Shown here: positions 10,121-19,140 of the stretch, piece by piece | Layout: every line of letters starts with the position of its first letter | How positions within the stretch are numbered: the first letter of the stretch is position 1 | Source: Massilia sp. YIM B02769 | GTDB lineage: Bacteria > Pseudomonadota > Gammaproteobacteria > Burkholderiales > Burkholderiaceae_D | Reading direction: 5' to 3' | Assembly (NCBI RefSeq): GCF_030411995.1 | Contig: NZ_JASNRC010000004.1 | Location: 219,823-283,822, forward strand | DNA length: 64,000 nt | Position numbers and translations under genes: made by a program | The notes under the pieces: generated by a model | Told to the model about the DNA's origin: nothing | The model's input: only the letters and a program-made list of their open reading frames with translations | Databases searched by the model: none

Positions 10121-10927
10121 ATGACCCAATTGAACCACCCGGCCCAGACCCTGCTCGAAAACCTCGTCAACTTCCGCGTCGAGATCGACGCCGAGCGCCA
10201 GCGCGCCGACATCGTGCTCTCGAACGGCCAGTTCAACATCATCACCATGCCCCAGCGCGAGCAGCTGCGCTTGGTGTTCGAGGCGCTCGACGCCGACGAG
10301 CGCGTGCGCGTGATCGTGCTGCGCGCCGAGGGCCAGCACTTCTCCAGCGGCGGCGACATCCGCGGCTTCCTGGAAGCGAGCCCGGAACACGTGTCGAAGC
10401 TGGCCTGGAATATCGCCGCGCCGACCCGCTGCAGCAAACCTGTCATCGCGGCGAACCGCGGCTTCTGCTTCGGCGTGGGCTTCGAGATCTCGCTGGCCTG
10501 CGACTTCCGCATCGTCACCGACACCACCTTCTACGCGCTGCCGGAACAGAAGCTGGGCCAGATCCCTGGCTCGGGCGGCTCGGCGCGCCTGCAGAAGATG
10601 GTCGGCATCACCCGCACCAAGGACATCGTGATGCGCTCGCGCCGCATCCCCGGCCAGCAAGCCTACGACTGGGGCGTGGCCACCGAGATCGTGCCCGACG
10701 CCGAACTGGAAGCGGCCACCGACCGCCTGGTCGACGAATTGCGCTTCTTCTCGCCGCTGGCCCAGCGGACAGCAAAAAAGCTGCTGAACGACACCGAGGA
10801 TTCGCCGCTGTCGGTGGCGATCGAGCTGGAAGGCCACTGCTACAGCCGCCTGCGTTCGTCGAACGACTTCCGCGAAGGCGTCGAGGCCTTCCACGCCAAG
10901 CGTCCGCCAGTCTTCAACGGCAGCTGA
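10121..10927 (+). CDS. hmfE: 2-oxoglutaroyl-CoA hydrolase, enoyl-CoA hydratase/isomerase family
   Basis: 268 residues of the crotonase fold. The oxyanion-hole segments are HFSSGGDIRGFLE near residue 70 and NRGFCFGVGFEISLA near residue 112, followed by LPEQKLGQIPGSGGSARL. In the furoate pathway the hydroxylated furoyl-CoA is hydrolysed and tautomerises to 2-oxoglutaroyl-CoA, which HmfE cleaves to 2-oxoglutarate and CoA. It follows hmfG after 15 bases with ribosome binding site AGGAG, and precedes the aldehyde dehydrogenase by 19 bases. The family covers hydratases, hydrolases and lyases, so the precise reaction rests on the operon. Confidence 0.75.
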   Translation: MTQLNHPAQTLLENLVNFRVEIDAERQRADIVLSNGQFNIITMPQREQLRLVFEALDADERVRVIVLRAEGQHFSSGGDIRGFLEASPEHVSKLAWNIAAPTRCSKPVIAANRGFCFGVGFEISLACDFRIVTDTTFYALPEQKLGQIPGSGGSARLQKMVGITRTKDIVMRSRRIPGQQAYDWGVATEIVPDAELEAATDRLVDELRFFSPLAQRTAKKLLNDTEDSPLSVAIELEGHCYSRLRSSNDFREGVEAFHAKRPPVFNGS

Positions 10928-10946
10928 TCCAAGGAGCCGGCCGACC

Positions 10947-12398
10947 ATGAGCACCCTGAACGCCCTCAACTACATCGACGGCCAGTGGCAAGGCGCGGCC
11001 GGCGGCGCGACCGGCGAGAGCCGCAACCCCGCCGATGGCAGCGTCATCGGCGCCTATGCCGCCAGTGGCGTGGCCGAAGCCAGGCATGCCATCGCCGCCG
11101 CGCGCCGGGCCTTCGAGCATTCGCTGTGGGCGCATGACGCGCGCCTGCGCCAGATGGTCTTGCTGGCCTGGGCCGACCGCCTGGAGCGGCGCGCCGAACT
11201 GGCCGCCCTGCTGACCCAGGAAAACGGTAAAGTATTGGCGCAGTCGCGCGGCGAAATGGCCGGCGCAATTTCCGAGATCCGCTACTACGCGGGCCTCACG
11301 CGCCACATGCCGGGCCACTTCATGGAAGTCGAGCCAGGCGCCTATTCGGCCACGCTGCGCGAGGCGGCCGGCGTGGCGGGCCTGATCATTCCGTGGAATG
11401 CGCCGGTCGTGCTGCTGATCCGCTCGCTGGCGCCGGCCCTGGCCGCCGGCTGTACGGTCGTCATCAAGCCGGCGCACCAGACCGCGCAGATCACGACCCA
11501 GGTGCTGCGCGAGCTGGCGGCGGTCGAGTCGATGCCGCGCGGCGTGCTGAACCTGGTGCTGGAAAACGGCAGCGAGGTGGCGCAGGAACTGGTGGCCTCG
11601 AACGAGGTCGATGTGCTCAGCTTCACCGGCTCGAACCTGACCGGCCAGCGCATCATGGCGGCCGCCGCGCCGACCATGAAGAAGCTGTCGCTGGAACTGG
11701 GCGGCAAGTCGAGCTGCCTGGTGTTTCCGGATGCCGATATTGGCAAGGTGGCGCAGCGGCTGGCGACGGCCGCCACCATCATCTCGGGCCAGCAGTGCAC
11801 GGCCGCGCGCCGGGTGCTGGTGCATGCCTCACGCTACGAGGAGATGAAAGGCGCCCTGAAGGCGGCCTTGTCATCCATCCTGGTGGCGCCCGGGGACACA
11901 CCGGGTGCCGGCATGGGGCCGCTGATCGATGGCGAATCGCTGGAGCGGGTATCGCGCGACGTCGAGCGTGCGCTGGAGAACTGCGACGAGGTCGTGCTGC
12001 GCGGCGGGCGCGGTGCGGGCAAGCTGGCGAACGGCCACTTCCTGACGCCGACGCTGGTAGCGCATGCGGATGCGAATGCCTTCTTCACCCAGGACGAGAT
12101 CTTCGGTCCGTTCGTGGTGCTGGAGCGCTTCGAGGACGAGAAGGAAGCGGTGGCGCGTGCCAACAATACCGTGTTCGGGCTGTCGGCCAGCGTGTGGACG
12201 GCCGACGGCGACCGCGGCATGCGCCTGGCGCGGGCGCTGCGCAACGGGACGGTGTGGATCAATGACCATAACCGCTTGTTTGCGGAAGCGGAGACGGGCG
12301 GTTATCGGCGTAGCGGGATCGGGCGTTTGCATGGCTACGAGGGCTTGGCCGACTTCCTCGAGACCAAGCATATCTTCCGCAACGCCGGGCTGGTGTAA
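10947..12398 (+). CDS. NAD(P)-dependent aldehyde dehydrogenase
   Basis: 483 residues, full length for the ALDH superfamily. The Rossmann motif FTGSNLTGQRI, the catalytic glutamate in LELGGKSSCLVFP, and the nucleophile in SGQQCTAARR are all present. The last gene of the hmf operon, it has AAGGAG in front of its start. In this context it probably oxidises furfural to 2-furoate, or the aldehydes on the way from hydroxymethylfurfural to the dicarboxylate, since no GMC-type oxidase (HmfH) is seen in the window. Vanillin-type aldehydes are an alternative substrate class. Confidence 0.8.
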   Translation: MSTLNALNYIDGQWQGAAGGATGESRNPADGSVIGAYAASGVAEARHAIAAARRAFEHSLWAHDARLRQMVLLAWADRLERRAELAALLTQENGKVLAQSRGEMAGAISEIRYYAGLTRHMPGHFMEVEPGAYSATLREAAGVAGLIIPWNAPVVLLIRSLAPALAAGCTVVIKPAHQTAQITTQVLRELAAVESMPRGVLNLVLENGSEVAQELVASNEVDVLSFTGSNLTGQRIMAAAAPTMKKLSLELGGKSSCLVFPDADIGKVAQRLATAATIISGQQCTAARRVLVHASRYEEMKGALKAALSSILVAPGDTPGAGMGPLIDGESLERVSRDVERALENCDEVVLRGGRGAGKLANGHFLTPTLVAHADANAFFTQDEIFGPFVVLERFEDEKEAVARANNTVFGLSASVWTADGDRGMRLARALRNGTVWINDHNRLFAEAETGGYRRSGIGRLHGYEGLADFLETKHIFRNAGLV

Positions 12399-12458
12399 GG
12401 CCGACGAACCACGCATCCTTCGGTCATTCGCGTCGTCGACGTAACCGCAACCTCAACC

Positions 12459-12656
12459 GTACGGTGGGCACTCCGTGCCCACGCGGTTACGCACGGTCCC
12501 GCAGTCCGCAGCAGCGAGGCATCGCTCGCACAAGCTGCAACGGCCACGAATCCGCATTACCTGGCCTGGCCTGGCTCGGCGCTAGCGGGCGACAATTCAC
12601 CGCACGTAGTGCAAGGATATGCACGTAACCGCGTGGGCACGGAGTGCCCACCGTAC
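12459..12656. repeat. Head-to-head pair of REP-like palindromic elements
   Basis: A 32-base element at 12459-12490 is repeated as its exact reverse complement at 12625-12656, with 134 bases between. Each copy itself contains the near-palindrome GTGGGCACTCCGTGCCCAC flanked by GTACG on one side and GCGGTTAC on the other. The pair fills the gap between the convergent aldehyde dehydrogenase and LysR genes and could end transcription from both sides. Related elements occur near 40.7, 50.5 and 62.4 kb. Confidence 0.85.
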
Positions 12657-12660
12657 GAAA

Positions 12661-13581
12661 TCATTCCGGTGGCCGTTCACCCGGTGCGCGCAGGCGCATA
12701 TTCGCCGCCAGCATCGAGATAAACAGTTTCGTCGCGGGATTGAGCGGCCGCCTTGGATGCGACACGCTCACCACCCGCCGCACCAGCCGTGGCGACACGA
12801 TCGGATACGCCCGCAGCGCCCCGCTGGCCAGCTGCCTGTGCACCGCCACGCGCGGCACGATGGTCGCCACCTGGTTGCGCTCGACCAGGTTCACCGTCGC
12901 CACCAGCGAATCGATCTCGAACTTCGGCACCAGCTCGATGTTCTCGGCTTCGGCAAAGCTGTCGATGTTACTGCGCAAGCCATGCCCGCGGCTCGGCAGC
13001 ACCAGGTCCAGCCCGAGCGACGGCAACTGGCGCAAGGTCAGGTTCGCCGGCAGGCTGACCGCGAACCCCGGCCCTGTAATCAGGACCATCTCCTCGTCGA
13101 TGATGTGCTCGACGTCCAGCGCCAGCGGGCGGCGCGGCTTGTTGACGATGGCCGCGTCCAGGCGTCCGCCGGCCACCCAGTCGGTCAGCGTGCTGGTATA
13201 GCCGTCGCTCACCGTCACACCCACTTGCGGGTACTTGTTTGAAAACTCGCTCAGGGTATCGACCAGCACGCCCTCGGTGATCGAGGCGATCATGCCGATG
13301 TTCACGTGACCGCGGATCTCGCCCTCGCTGCTCAGCATCTGCGCCTGCGCATTCGAAAAGTCGCGCATGATCGGCAGGAACAGGCGGTACATCTGGCGCG
13401 CGGCGGCGGTCGGCACCATGCCCTGCTTGGTGCGCTCGAAGAGCTTCTGGCCGAAGTGGTCTTCCAGCTTACTGATCTGCATGCTCAGGGCCGGCTGCAC
13501 GATGTTCAGCCGGTGCGCGGCGCGCGTGACGGTGCCCTCTTCGTACAGGGAGATGAAGTAGTGAATCTGGCGAAATTCCAT
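12661..13581 (-). CDS. LysR-family transcriptional regulator
   Basis: 306 residues, standard LysR length. The N-terminal winged helix-turn-helix is RQIHYFISLYEEGTVTRAAH followed by QPALSMQISKLEDHFG, and the rest is a periplasmic-binding-protein-like effector domain. It ends against the hmf operon on the opposite strand. The hmf cluster of Cupriavidus basilensis also has a LysR regulator, so this is the probable regulator of hmfA onward, acting at the palindrome near 1891 in response to a furan acid or CoA ester. The effector is inferred. The start is the ATG of MEFRQIHYF; no strong ribosome binding site is visible. Confidence 0.85.
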   Translation of the reverse strand: MEFRQIHYFISLYEEGTVTRAAHRLNIVQPALSMQISKLEDHFGQKLFERTKQGMVPTAAARQMYRLFLPIMRDFSNAQAQMLSSEGEIRGHVNIGMIASITEGVLVDTLSEFSNKYPQVGVTVSDGYTSTLTDWVAGGRLDAAIVNKPRRPLALDVEHIIDEEMVLITGPGFAVSLPANLTLRQLPSLGLDLVLPSRGHGLRSNIDSFAEAENIELVPKFEIDSLVATVNLVERNQVATIVPRVAVHRQLASGALRAYPIVSPRLVRRVVSVSHPRRPLNPATKLFISMLAANMRLRAPGERPPE

Positions 13582-13660
13582 GCAGGGACGGGCAAGATGA
13601 GCGACGCTCCATCTTACCCGATGGCGAGGCAGGCAGCGATCGGCCGGCCCCGTTTCGTGC

Positions 13661-14800
13661 TTATTTACCCGGCTTCAGCACGACCTTGGTCCAGCCCTCG
13701 GCGCGCTTGTCGAACTGCTCGTAGGCCTTCGGCGCTTCGCCCAGCGACAGCTCGTGCGAAATGATGGTCGACGGCTTCGCCTTGCCGGCATGGATCAGCT
13801 TGGCCAGGTAGCGGTTGTAGTGCTTGACGTTGGCCTGGCCGGTGCCGATGCGCTGGCCCTTGAACCAGAAATTGCCGAAGTCAAAGGCGAGCTTGCCCTC
13901 CTTCGCCAGCGCGTCGTGGGCGCCCGGGTCCTGCGGCAGGAACACACCGACCACGCCGATGCCGCCGGTCGCCTTGACGGTCTGCACCAGGTTGTTCATG
14001 GTGAGGTTCGGCACTTCCTTGCCGTGCTTGTCGCAGCACTGGTAGCCGACGCACTCGCAGCCGCAATCGGCGCCTTTGCCGTCGGTCATGTCGAGGATCT
14101 GCTGCACGCCGCCGCCTTCGGTATCGTCGATCGGGATCGCGCCCAGCTTCTCGGCCAGGGCCAGCCGGTCCTTGTGGGTATCGACCACGAACACCTGGCT
14201 CGCGCCCTTGATGTTGGCCGACATGGCCGCCATCAGGCCGACCGGCCCGGCGCCATAGATGACCACCGATTCGCCCGGCTTGACGCCGGCCAGTTCGGTG
14301 GCGTGGTAGCCGGTCGGGAAAATATCCGACAGCATCACGTAATCGTTTTCCTTTTCCTTGGCGTCCGGCGGCAGCACCAGGCAATTGTAGTCGCCATAAG
14401 GCACGCGCAGCAGCTCGGCCTGGCCGCCGCTGTAGGGGCCCATGCCGGCAAAGCCATAGGCGCCGCCAGCGGTGCCGGGATTGACCGTCAGGCAAAAGCC
14501 GGACAGGCCGCGCTCGCAATTCTCGCAAAAGCCGCAGCCGATGTTGAACGGCAGGCAGACGATGTCGCCCACCTTCACGCGGTCGACGGCGTTGCCGACC
14601 TCGATCACTTCGCCCATGTTCTCATGGCCGAGGATGCGGCCGGTTTCCATGCTGGTGCGGCCTTCGTACATGTGCAGATCCGAACCGCAGATGTTGGTGG
14701 TGGTGATGCGCACCAGCACGTCTGTCGGCTTTTCGATCCGGGCGTCGGGCATGTCCTTCACCTGCACGTCGCAGGGACCGTTATAAACGAGCGCTTTCAT
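13661..14800 (-). CDS. fdhA: Glutathione-independent formaldehyde dehydrogenase (zinc alcohol dehydrogenase family)
   Basis: 379 residues. The N-terminus MKALVYNGPCDVQVKDMP, the zinc ligand CGSDLHMYEGR, the GHENMGEV motif and the structural zinc cysteines in GCGFCENCERG identify the medium-chain alcohol dehydrogenase branch of Pseudomonas formaldehyde dehydrogenase, which carries a tightly bound NAD and needs no glutathione. The Rossmann glycine motif is YGAGPVGLMAA. The start is placed at 14800 because AGGAAAGGAAATAC precedes it; an in-frame upstream ATG at 14854 has no such site. It may detoxify formaldehyde or act as an aldehyde dismutase. It stands alone in its own transcription unit. Confidence 0.82.
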   Translation of the reverse strand: MKALVYNGPCDVQVKDMPDARIEKPTDVLVRITTTNICGSDLHMYEGRTSMETGRILGHENMGEVIEVGNAVDRVKVGDIVCLPFNIGCGFCENCERGLSGFCLTVNPGTAGGAYGFAGMGPYSGGQAELLRVPYGDYNCLVLPPDAKEKENDYVMLSDIFPTGYHATELAGVKPGESVVIYGAGPVGLMAAMSANIKGASQVFVVDTHKDRLALAEKLGAIPIDDTEGGGVQQILDMTDGKGADCGCECVGYQCCDKHGKEVPNLTMNNLVQTVKATGGIGVVGVFLPQDPGAHDALAKEGKLAFDFGNFWFKGQRIGTGQANVKHYNRYLAKLIHAGKAKPSTIISHELSLGEAPKAYEQFDKRAEGWTKVVLKPGK

Positions 14801-14942
14801 GTATTTCCTTTCCTGGTGGATTGGCGTCAAACCCATTGGCGGTTCGATCCGCAAACGGGTTGACCAGTCTGCACGCGGAAACAGGACGACACTGTTGGTT
14901 ACTTAACGAACCCGAGTATTTAACAGCCTTGGGAACGCATTC

Positions 14943-15200
14943 TCAGATGAACGGCCAGCTCAGGATGCGCTTGACGTGCAGCATGACGCGAGTGGCGACA
15001 TAGGCGATGGCGAAACCAAACGCGAGCAGGCTGTGGACGTCGTGCATGACGGCAAGCCAGACGCCGCCGACAGTGGCGGCAACGACGAGCAGCATCAGCC
15101 CCAGCTCGATGCTGAGAAAGAAGGTGGCGGCTTCGCGCCAGACGCGCAGCGTGAGTGCGGCGATGTCCTTGAAGTTGGGGGGATGGCGGCGGGTGGTCAT
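14943..15200 (-). CDS. Small two-helix membrane protein of unknown function
   Basis: 85 residues with two hydrophobic segments, about residues 27-50 (FFLSIELGLMLLVVAATVGG) and 56-75. The N-terminus is basic and cytoplasmic-looking. The frame is preferred over the longer overlapping frame because of this clear membrane pattern. The ribosome binding site is weak. I do not recognise a family, and the neighbours give no hint of function. Confidence 0.5.
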   Translation of the reverse strand: MTTRRHPPNFKDIAALTLRVWREAATFFLSIELGLMLLVVAATVGGVWLAVMHDVHSLLAFGFAIAYVATRVMLHVKRILSWPFI

Positions 15201-15512
15201 GTCGGAAATCTTGTATCTGACCCGGAATGCAAAAATCGCCGGCGGGCGGCGATGTCAGTCTGGGGGAAAGTGGTGCGCGGTGCGCCTGTTCGGACGCCCG
15301 TTTTTCGCTGAGCCGGAAAGGATAGCAGCGCAGGCCGGAGGCCGCAAGCGCGAGATCAGCTCCAGCGCCGGCTGTCAATTTTTCGCTCAGGGGAACCTCG
15401 TCTGTCGCGTATCTTTTTTACTACATATCTTTCCAAATCTCCATTTTTTACCTGTCCAGCTGGCGTCGCATTAATATCGCGGATGAGCCAAAGTCTTAAC
15501 CAAGGAAAAACA
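15201..15512. other. Intergenic region before the TonB receptor gene
   Basis: About 310 bases between two divergent genes without a credible coding frame. The last 100 bases are notably AT-rich (runs of T near 15414 and 15443), consistent with a promoter and leader for the TonB-dependent receptor, but I see no -35/-10 pair good enough to name. A short inverted repeat (ATCGCC/GGCGAT) lies near 15235. Confidence 0.5.
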
Positions 15513-18266
15513 ATGAAAACCAAGCTGAAAGCAGGCGCGCGCATCGTACGCGGCCTGCTGCTCACCGGCGCCTGGACGCTTGGCGGCACCCTGGCCGCAC
15601 CGGCATTCGCGCAGGATGTGACCGCCACTGACGTTGCCACAACCGCGCGCGAGGTGCCGCGCGTCGAAGTCACCGGTTCCGCCATCCGCCGCGTCGAATC
15701 CGAGACCGCGCTGCCGGTCCAGGTGCTGACGCGCGAGGAGATCGAAAAAGCCGGCGTCACCACCGCCGCCGAACTGCTGGGCCGCGTGTCCGCCAACGTC
15801 AACGGCCTGACCGACGGCGCCAGCATCAACGTCGGCGGCGACCAGCGCGGCTTCAACAGCGCGAATTTGCGCGGCATCGGCACCTCCTCGACCCTGGTGC
15901 TGCTGAACGGCCGCCGCATGGCCAACTTCGCCTCGCCTGGCGACGACAGCGGCGTCGACCTGAACAACATCCCGGCCGCCGCGCTCGAACGCGTCGAGGT
16001 ACTGCTCGACGGCGCCTCGGCCCTGTACGGCACCGACGCCATCGGCGGCGTGATCAACTTCATCACGCGCAAGGATTACCAGGGCGTGGAACTGAGCGGC
16101 TACGCCGGCAAGACCGACGAGGGCGGCGCCGGCAAGCGCACCCTGAGCCTCAGCGCCGGCTTCGGTGCGCTCGACACCGATGGCTACAACGTGTTCGCCG
16201 TGGCCGACTTCCAGCGCACGAACGCGCTGAGCACCGCGCAGCGTTCCTTCATCCCGAACCTGAAGGTCGAACAGCGCCTCGGCCACCTGCTCTCTGGCTA
16301 CACCAGCCCGGCCAACATCCGCCTGACCTCGCTGCAGCGCGAGCGCCTGCAGGAACGCGGCTTCACCATCAACGGCCAGCCGATCACGAACCGCCTGATC
16401 AATCTGTCGGTGCCGAACTGCGACCCGCCGGCGAATGTCTACCTGCCGGCCGGTACCGGTGGCGTGGACGCCTGCACCTATAACTACATGGGCGACACCG
16501 AGCTGTATCCGAAATCGGAAAAGTCCAGCCTGCTGAGCCGCGGCGTGGTGAAGCTCGGCGGCGGCCACCAGGCCTATGCCGAGGTGGCGCTGAGCCGCGC
16601 CAAGACCTGGTACACCGGCTCGGCCGCGCGCGTGACCGGCTACATCGACTACAGCCTGGTGCCGCAACTGGCGGGCTACGGGCTGGAAGAACTCGAGGAC
16701 GATTATCCGGGCGAACTGGAACTGCGCATGCGCCTGAACGAAGCCGGCCAGCGCACCAGCGAACTGACCAGCGAAGCCACGCGCTTCGTGGTCGGCATGA
16801 CCGGCACCGTGGCCGGCTGGGACTACGACGCCGCCTTCAACCACAGCGTCAATACCGTCAAGGACAAGGACACCCACGGCTACGTGCTCTACAACGAGCT
16901 GATGGAAGGAATCCTCGATGGCCGCATCAATCCCTTCGGCCCGTCGAGCGCCGAAGGCCTGGCCCTGATCGACAGCATCCAGGTGAACGACGTGGTGCGC
17001 CGCGCGCGCGGCACGCTCGACTCCTTCGACTTCAAGTTCTCGCGCGCCCTCGGCAAGATGGACGGCGGCGATTTGGCCGTGGCGGTCGGCGGCGAGGCGC
17101 GGCGCGAACGGAATCGCTTCACGCCCTCGGAACTGCTCCTGAGCGACAACATCAACAACGACGCCGCGCCCGAAGGCGGCCGCGCCACCAGCGACAGCCG
17201 CAAGGTGGCAGCGCTGTACGGCGAGGTGCTGCTGCCGTTTGCCAGGCAGTGGGAAGCCCAGCTGTCTGCGCGCTACGACCATTACGAGCAGGTCGGCGGC
17301 GCGGCCAGCCCGAAGATCGGCCTGAGCTATCGCCCGCAAGCCGGCGTGCTGCTGCGCGCCTCGGCCGGCCGCGGCTTCCGCGCACCGACCATGACGGAAT
17401 TGCACCGCCCGACGGTCTACAGCAGCACGGCCACCCTGCCCGATCCGGTCTACTGCGCCACGGTCGACAACAATTACTCGGACTGCGCCGACAACTGGGA
17501 CACGCGCCGCTACAGCAACGAGAACCTGAAACCCGAGCGCAGCCGCCAGTTCTCGCTGGGCGCGGTGGCGGCGCTGGGCAGCCACGTGAATGCCTCGCTC
17601 GACTACTGGAACATCAAGCGCACCGACTTGATCAGCGAGATCGGCGACGACATCATCCTGGGTAACCTGGCCAAGTACGGCGACCTGGTCTACCGCGACG
17701 AGGATGGGCTGATCGACTACATCGAACTGCGCAAGGAAAACCGCGGCGCCCAGCTGGCGCGCGGGCTCGACCTGGCGGTAACGGTACGCGGCATCCACAC
17801 CGCCTACGGCAACGTCGGCGGACGCCTGAACGGCACTTATGTGCTGTCCTCGAAAATCCAGAATGCGCCAGGGGATGCCTTCGTGAGTAACCTGAACCGC
17901 TTCGTCACCGACGGCGTGGTGCAGCGCTGGCGCCATACCCTGAGCCTGGACTGGGACCGGGGCCCGCTGTCGGCCAATTTGCAGAACACCTGGTCCAGCG
18001 GCTACGAAGACCAGAACACGGCGATCAACATCGACGACGGCAGCGTGGTCGCGGCGAACCGCGTGAAATCGTATTCGCTGTGGGACCTCTCCGGCGCGTA
18101 TGAATTCAACCCGCAGCTGAAGCTGCGCCTCGGCGTGCAGAACCTGTTCAACCGCGCACCGCCGTACTCGAACCAGGCCTACTACTTCCTGTCGGGCTAC
18201 GATCCGAGCTACACCGACCCGCGCGGCCGCCGCTTCTACGTGAGCGCGAACTACAGCTTCCGCTAA
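15513..18266 (+). CDS. TonB-dependent outer membrane receptor
   Basis: 917 residues. Residues 1-34 are a signal peptide ending in APAFAQ. The plug domain follows (RVEVTGSAIRRVESETALPV, then VLLNGRRMANF and LDGASALYGTDAIGGVINF), then a large beta-barrel ending in an aromatic residue (YVSANYSFR), the signature of outer membrane insertion. The set resembles the receptors with a GSAIRR/GSNIRR plug start found in Xanthomonas, Caulobacter and Massilia, often used for carbohydrates or peptides. The start is taken at 15513, with AAGGA 7 bases upstream, not the ATG 30 bases earlier. The ligand is unknown and no linked catabolic gene is adjacent. Confidence 0.88.
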   Translation: MKTKLKAGARIVRGLLLTGAWTLGGTLAAPAFAQDVTATDVATTAREVPRVEVTGSAIRRVESETALPVQVLTREEIEKAGVTTAAELLGRVSANVNGLTDGASINVGGDQRGFNSANLRGIGTSSTLVLLNGRRMANFASPGDDSGVDLNNIPAAALERVEVLLDGASALYGTDAIGGVINFITRKDYQGVELSGYAGKTDEGGAGKRTLSLSAGFGALDTDGYNVFAVADFQRTNALSTAQRSFIPNLKVEQRLGHLLSGYTSPANIRLTSLQRERLQERGFTINGQPITNRLINLSVPNCDPPANVYLPAGTGGVDACTYNYMGDTELYPKSEKSSLLSRGVVKLGGGHQAYAEVALSRAKTWYTGSAARVTGYIDYSLVPQLAGYGLEELEDDYPGELELRMRLNEAGQRTSELTSEATRFVVGMTGTVAGWDYDAAFNHSVNTVKDKDTHGYVLYNELMEGILDGRINPFGPSSAEGLALIDSIQVNDVVRRARGTLDSFDFKFSRALGKMDGGDLAVAVGGEARRERNRFTPSELLLSDNINNDAAPEGGRATSDSRKVAALYGEVLLPFARQWEAQLSARYDHYEQVGGAASPKIGLSYRPQAGVLLRASAGRGFRAPTMTELHRPTVYSSTATLPDPVYCATVDNNYSDCADNWDTRRYSNENLKPERSRQFSLGAVAALGSHVNASLDYWNIKRTDLISEIGDDIILGNLAKYGDLVYRDEDGLIDYIELRKENRGAQLARGLDLAVTVRGIHTAYGNVGGRLNGTYVLSSKIQNAPGDAFVSNLNRFVTDGVVQRWRHTLSLDWDRGPLSANLQNTWSSGYEDQNTAINIDDGSVVAANRVKSYSLWDLSGAYEFNPQLKLRLGVQNLFNRAPPYSNQAYYFLSGYDPSYTDPRGRRFYVSANYSFR

Positions 18267-18276
18267 GCGTCCTGCC

Positions 18277-18312
18277 GCAGCCGATGTGTCCTGTCCAGGG
18301 GCCATCGGCTGC
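18277..18312. terminator. Hairpin between convergent genes
   Basis: A perfect 10-base stem GCAGCCGATG / CATCGGCTGC with a 16-base loop lies between the convergent ends of the TonB receptor and the NrtR-like gene. A short pyrimidine tract follows on the plus strand, so it may stop the receptor transcript and perhaps the opposing one. Confidence 0.55.
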
Positions 18313-18331
18313 GCCTTCTTTCAGGAGCGGA

Positions 18332-19000
18332 CTAGATTGTCCGCTTCAGTTCCTGCAGCCCCTTCTCCTTGCGCCGGTACAGGTCGGGCGCGCGATGCTG
18401 GCCGCCCTTGCGGCGCTCGCCGGTCGGCTCGATCATGTCCTCGTCCAATACCTTCTTGCGGAAAGCCGCGATGTTCGTCGCCGAGCCGGTCACCTGCTCG
18501 TACACCGCATGCAGTTCGGGGATCGTGAATTCCGCCGGCAGCAGGAAGGTCAGCAGCGACGAATACGTCGACTTGCTGCGCAGGCGGCGGATGGCCATGG
18601 CGGCGATCTCGTTGTGGTCGAACGGCAGGTCGGGAATGCGATCGGCCGGCACGAACTCCAGCCCCTCGACCTGCGTCTGTTCCAGCACGCTTTCCGGCAC
18701 CAGCGAGTAATACGCCACCGACAGCGACCAGCGGCGCGGATCGCGCAGCCGGCCCGAGAAGGTGTAGAGCTGCTCCATGTAGGGCGGATCGACACCGAGC
18801 TTGGTGCGCACGACGCGGCTGGCGGCGTCCTGGGCGTTCTCGTCGCTGTCTGTGTGAATCACGCCGCCAGGCAGCGCCAGCGCGCCGCAATACGGCTCGT
18901 CCCGGTTCTTGCGCGTGGCCAGCAATAGCGACAGCCGCCCCTCCTGGATGGTGAAGAGCGTGACATCGACCAACGCCAGCGGGTCTTCGTATTGTTTCAT
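18332..19000 (-). CDS. NrtR-like Nudix-domain transcriptional regulator with degenerate Nudix box
   Basis: 222 residues. The N-terminal half (about 8-140) is a Nudix fold with the segment LALPGGVIHTD. In the Nudix box, Glu54, Arg62 and Gly69 are kept, but the three catalytic glutamates of REUxEE are replaced (Val63, Thr66, Lys67). The C-terminal half (about 150-222) resembles the winged helix of NrtR regulators (PAEFTIPELHAVYEQVTG, then NIAAFRKKVLDE). NrtR proteins sense ADP-ribose-type metabolites and repress NAD genes. This one is divergent from a J-domain/vWA/synthetase operon and probably controls it. Loss of catalysis with retained ligand binding is inferred. Confidence 0.75.
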   Translation of the reverse strand: MKQYEDPLALVDVTLFTIQEGRLSLLLATRKNRDEPYCGALALPGGVIHTDSDENAQDAASRVVRTKLGVDPPYMEQLYTFSGRLRDPRRWSLSVAYYSLVPESVLEQTQVEGLEFVPADRIPDLPFDHNEIAAMAIRRLRSKSTYSSLLTFLLPAEFTIPELHAVYEQVTGSATNIAAFRKKVLDEDMIEPTGERRKGGQHRAPDLYRRKEKGLQELKRTI

Positions 19001-19015
19001 GATGATTGTCAGCTG

Positions 19016-19111
19016 CGATAAACGTGAAGATCATACGATACCGCGTTGGAGTTGCAATCAAGAATGAATATTCGCCTTGTTAGTTGTTAGTTGCGTTTTA
19101 CGATAAACATG
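19016..19111. promoter_or_regulatory. Direct repeat in divergent promoter region, candidate operator pair
   Basis: CGATAAACGTG at 19016-19026 and CGATAAACATG at 19101-19111 differ in one base and lie in the same orientation, one near each end of the 140-base divergent region between the NrtR-like gene and the J-domain gene. The spacing suggests binding of one regulator near both genes. This is inference from repetition and position. Confidence 0.4.
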
Positions 19112-19140
19112 CTACTATCAACCCATCGAAGGAGCAAACC

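Noticed and set aside
14920..15378. 152-codon minus-strand frame overlapping the small membrane protein
   Set aside because: It runs in a different frame, is Arg/His-rich and lacks the two clear hydrophobic segments of the 85-residue frame.
15471..18305. Open frame of 944 codons opposite the TonB receptor
   Set aside because: Antisense shadow; no domain, low-complexity Ala/Val/Gly/Arg composition.
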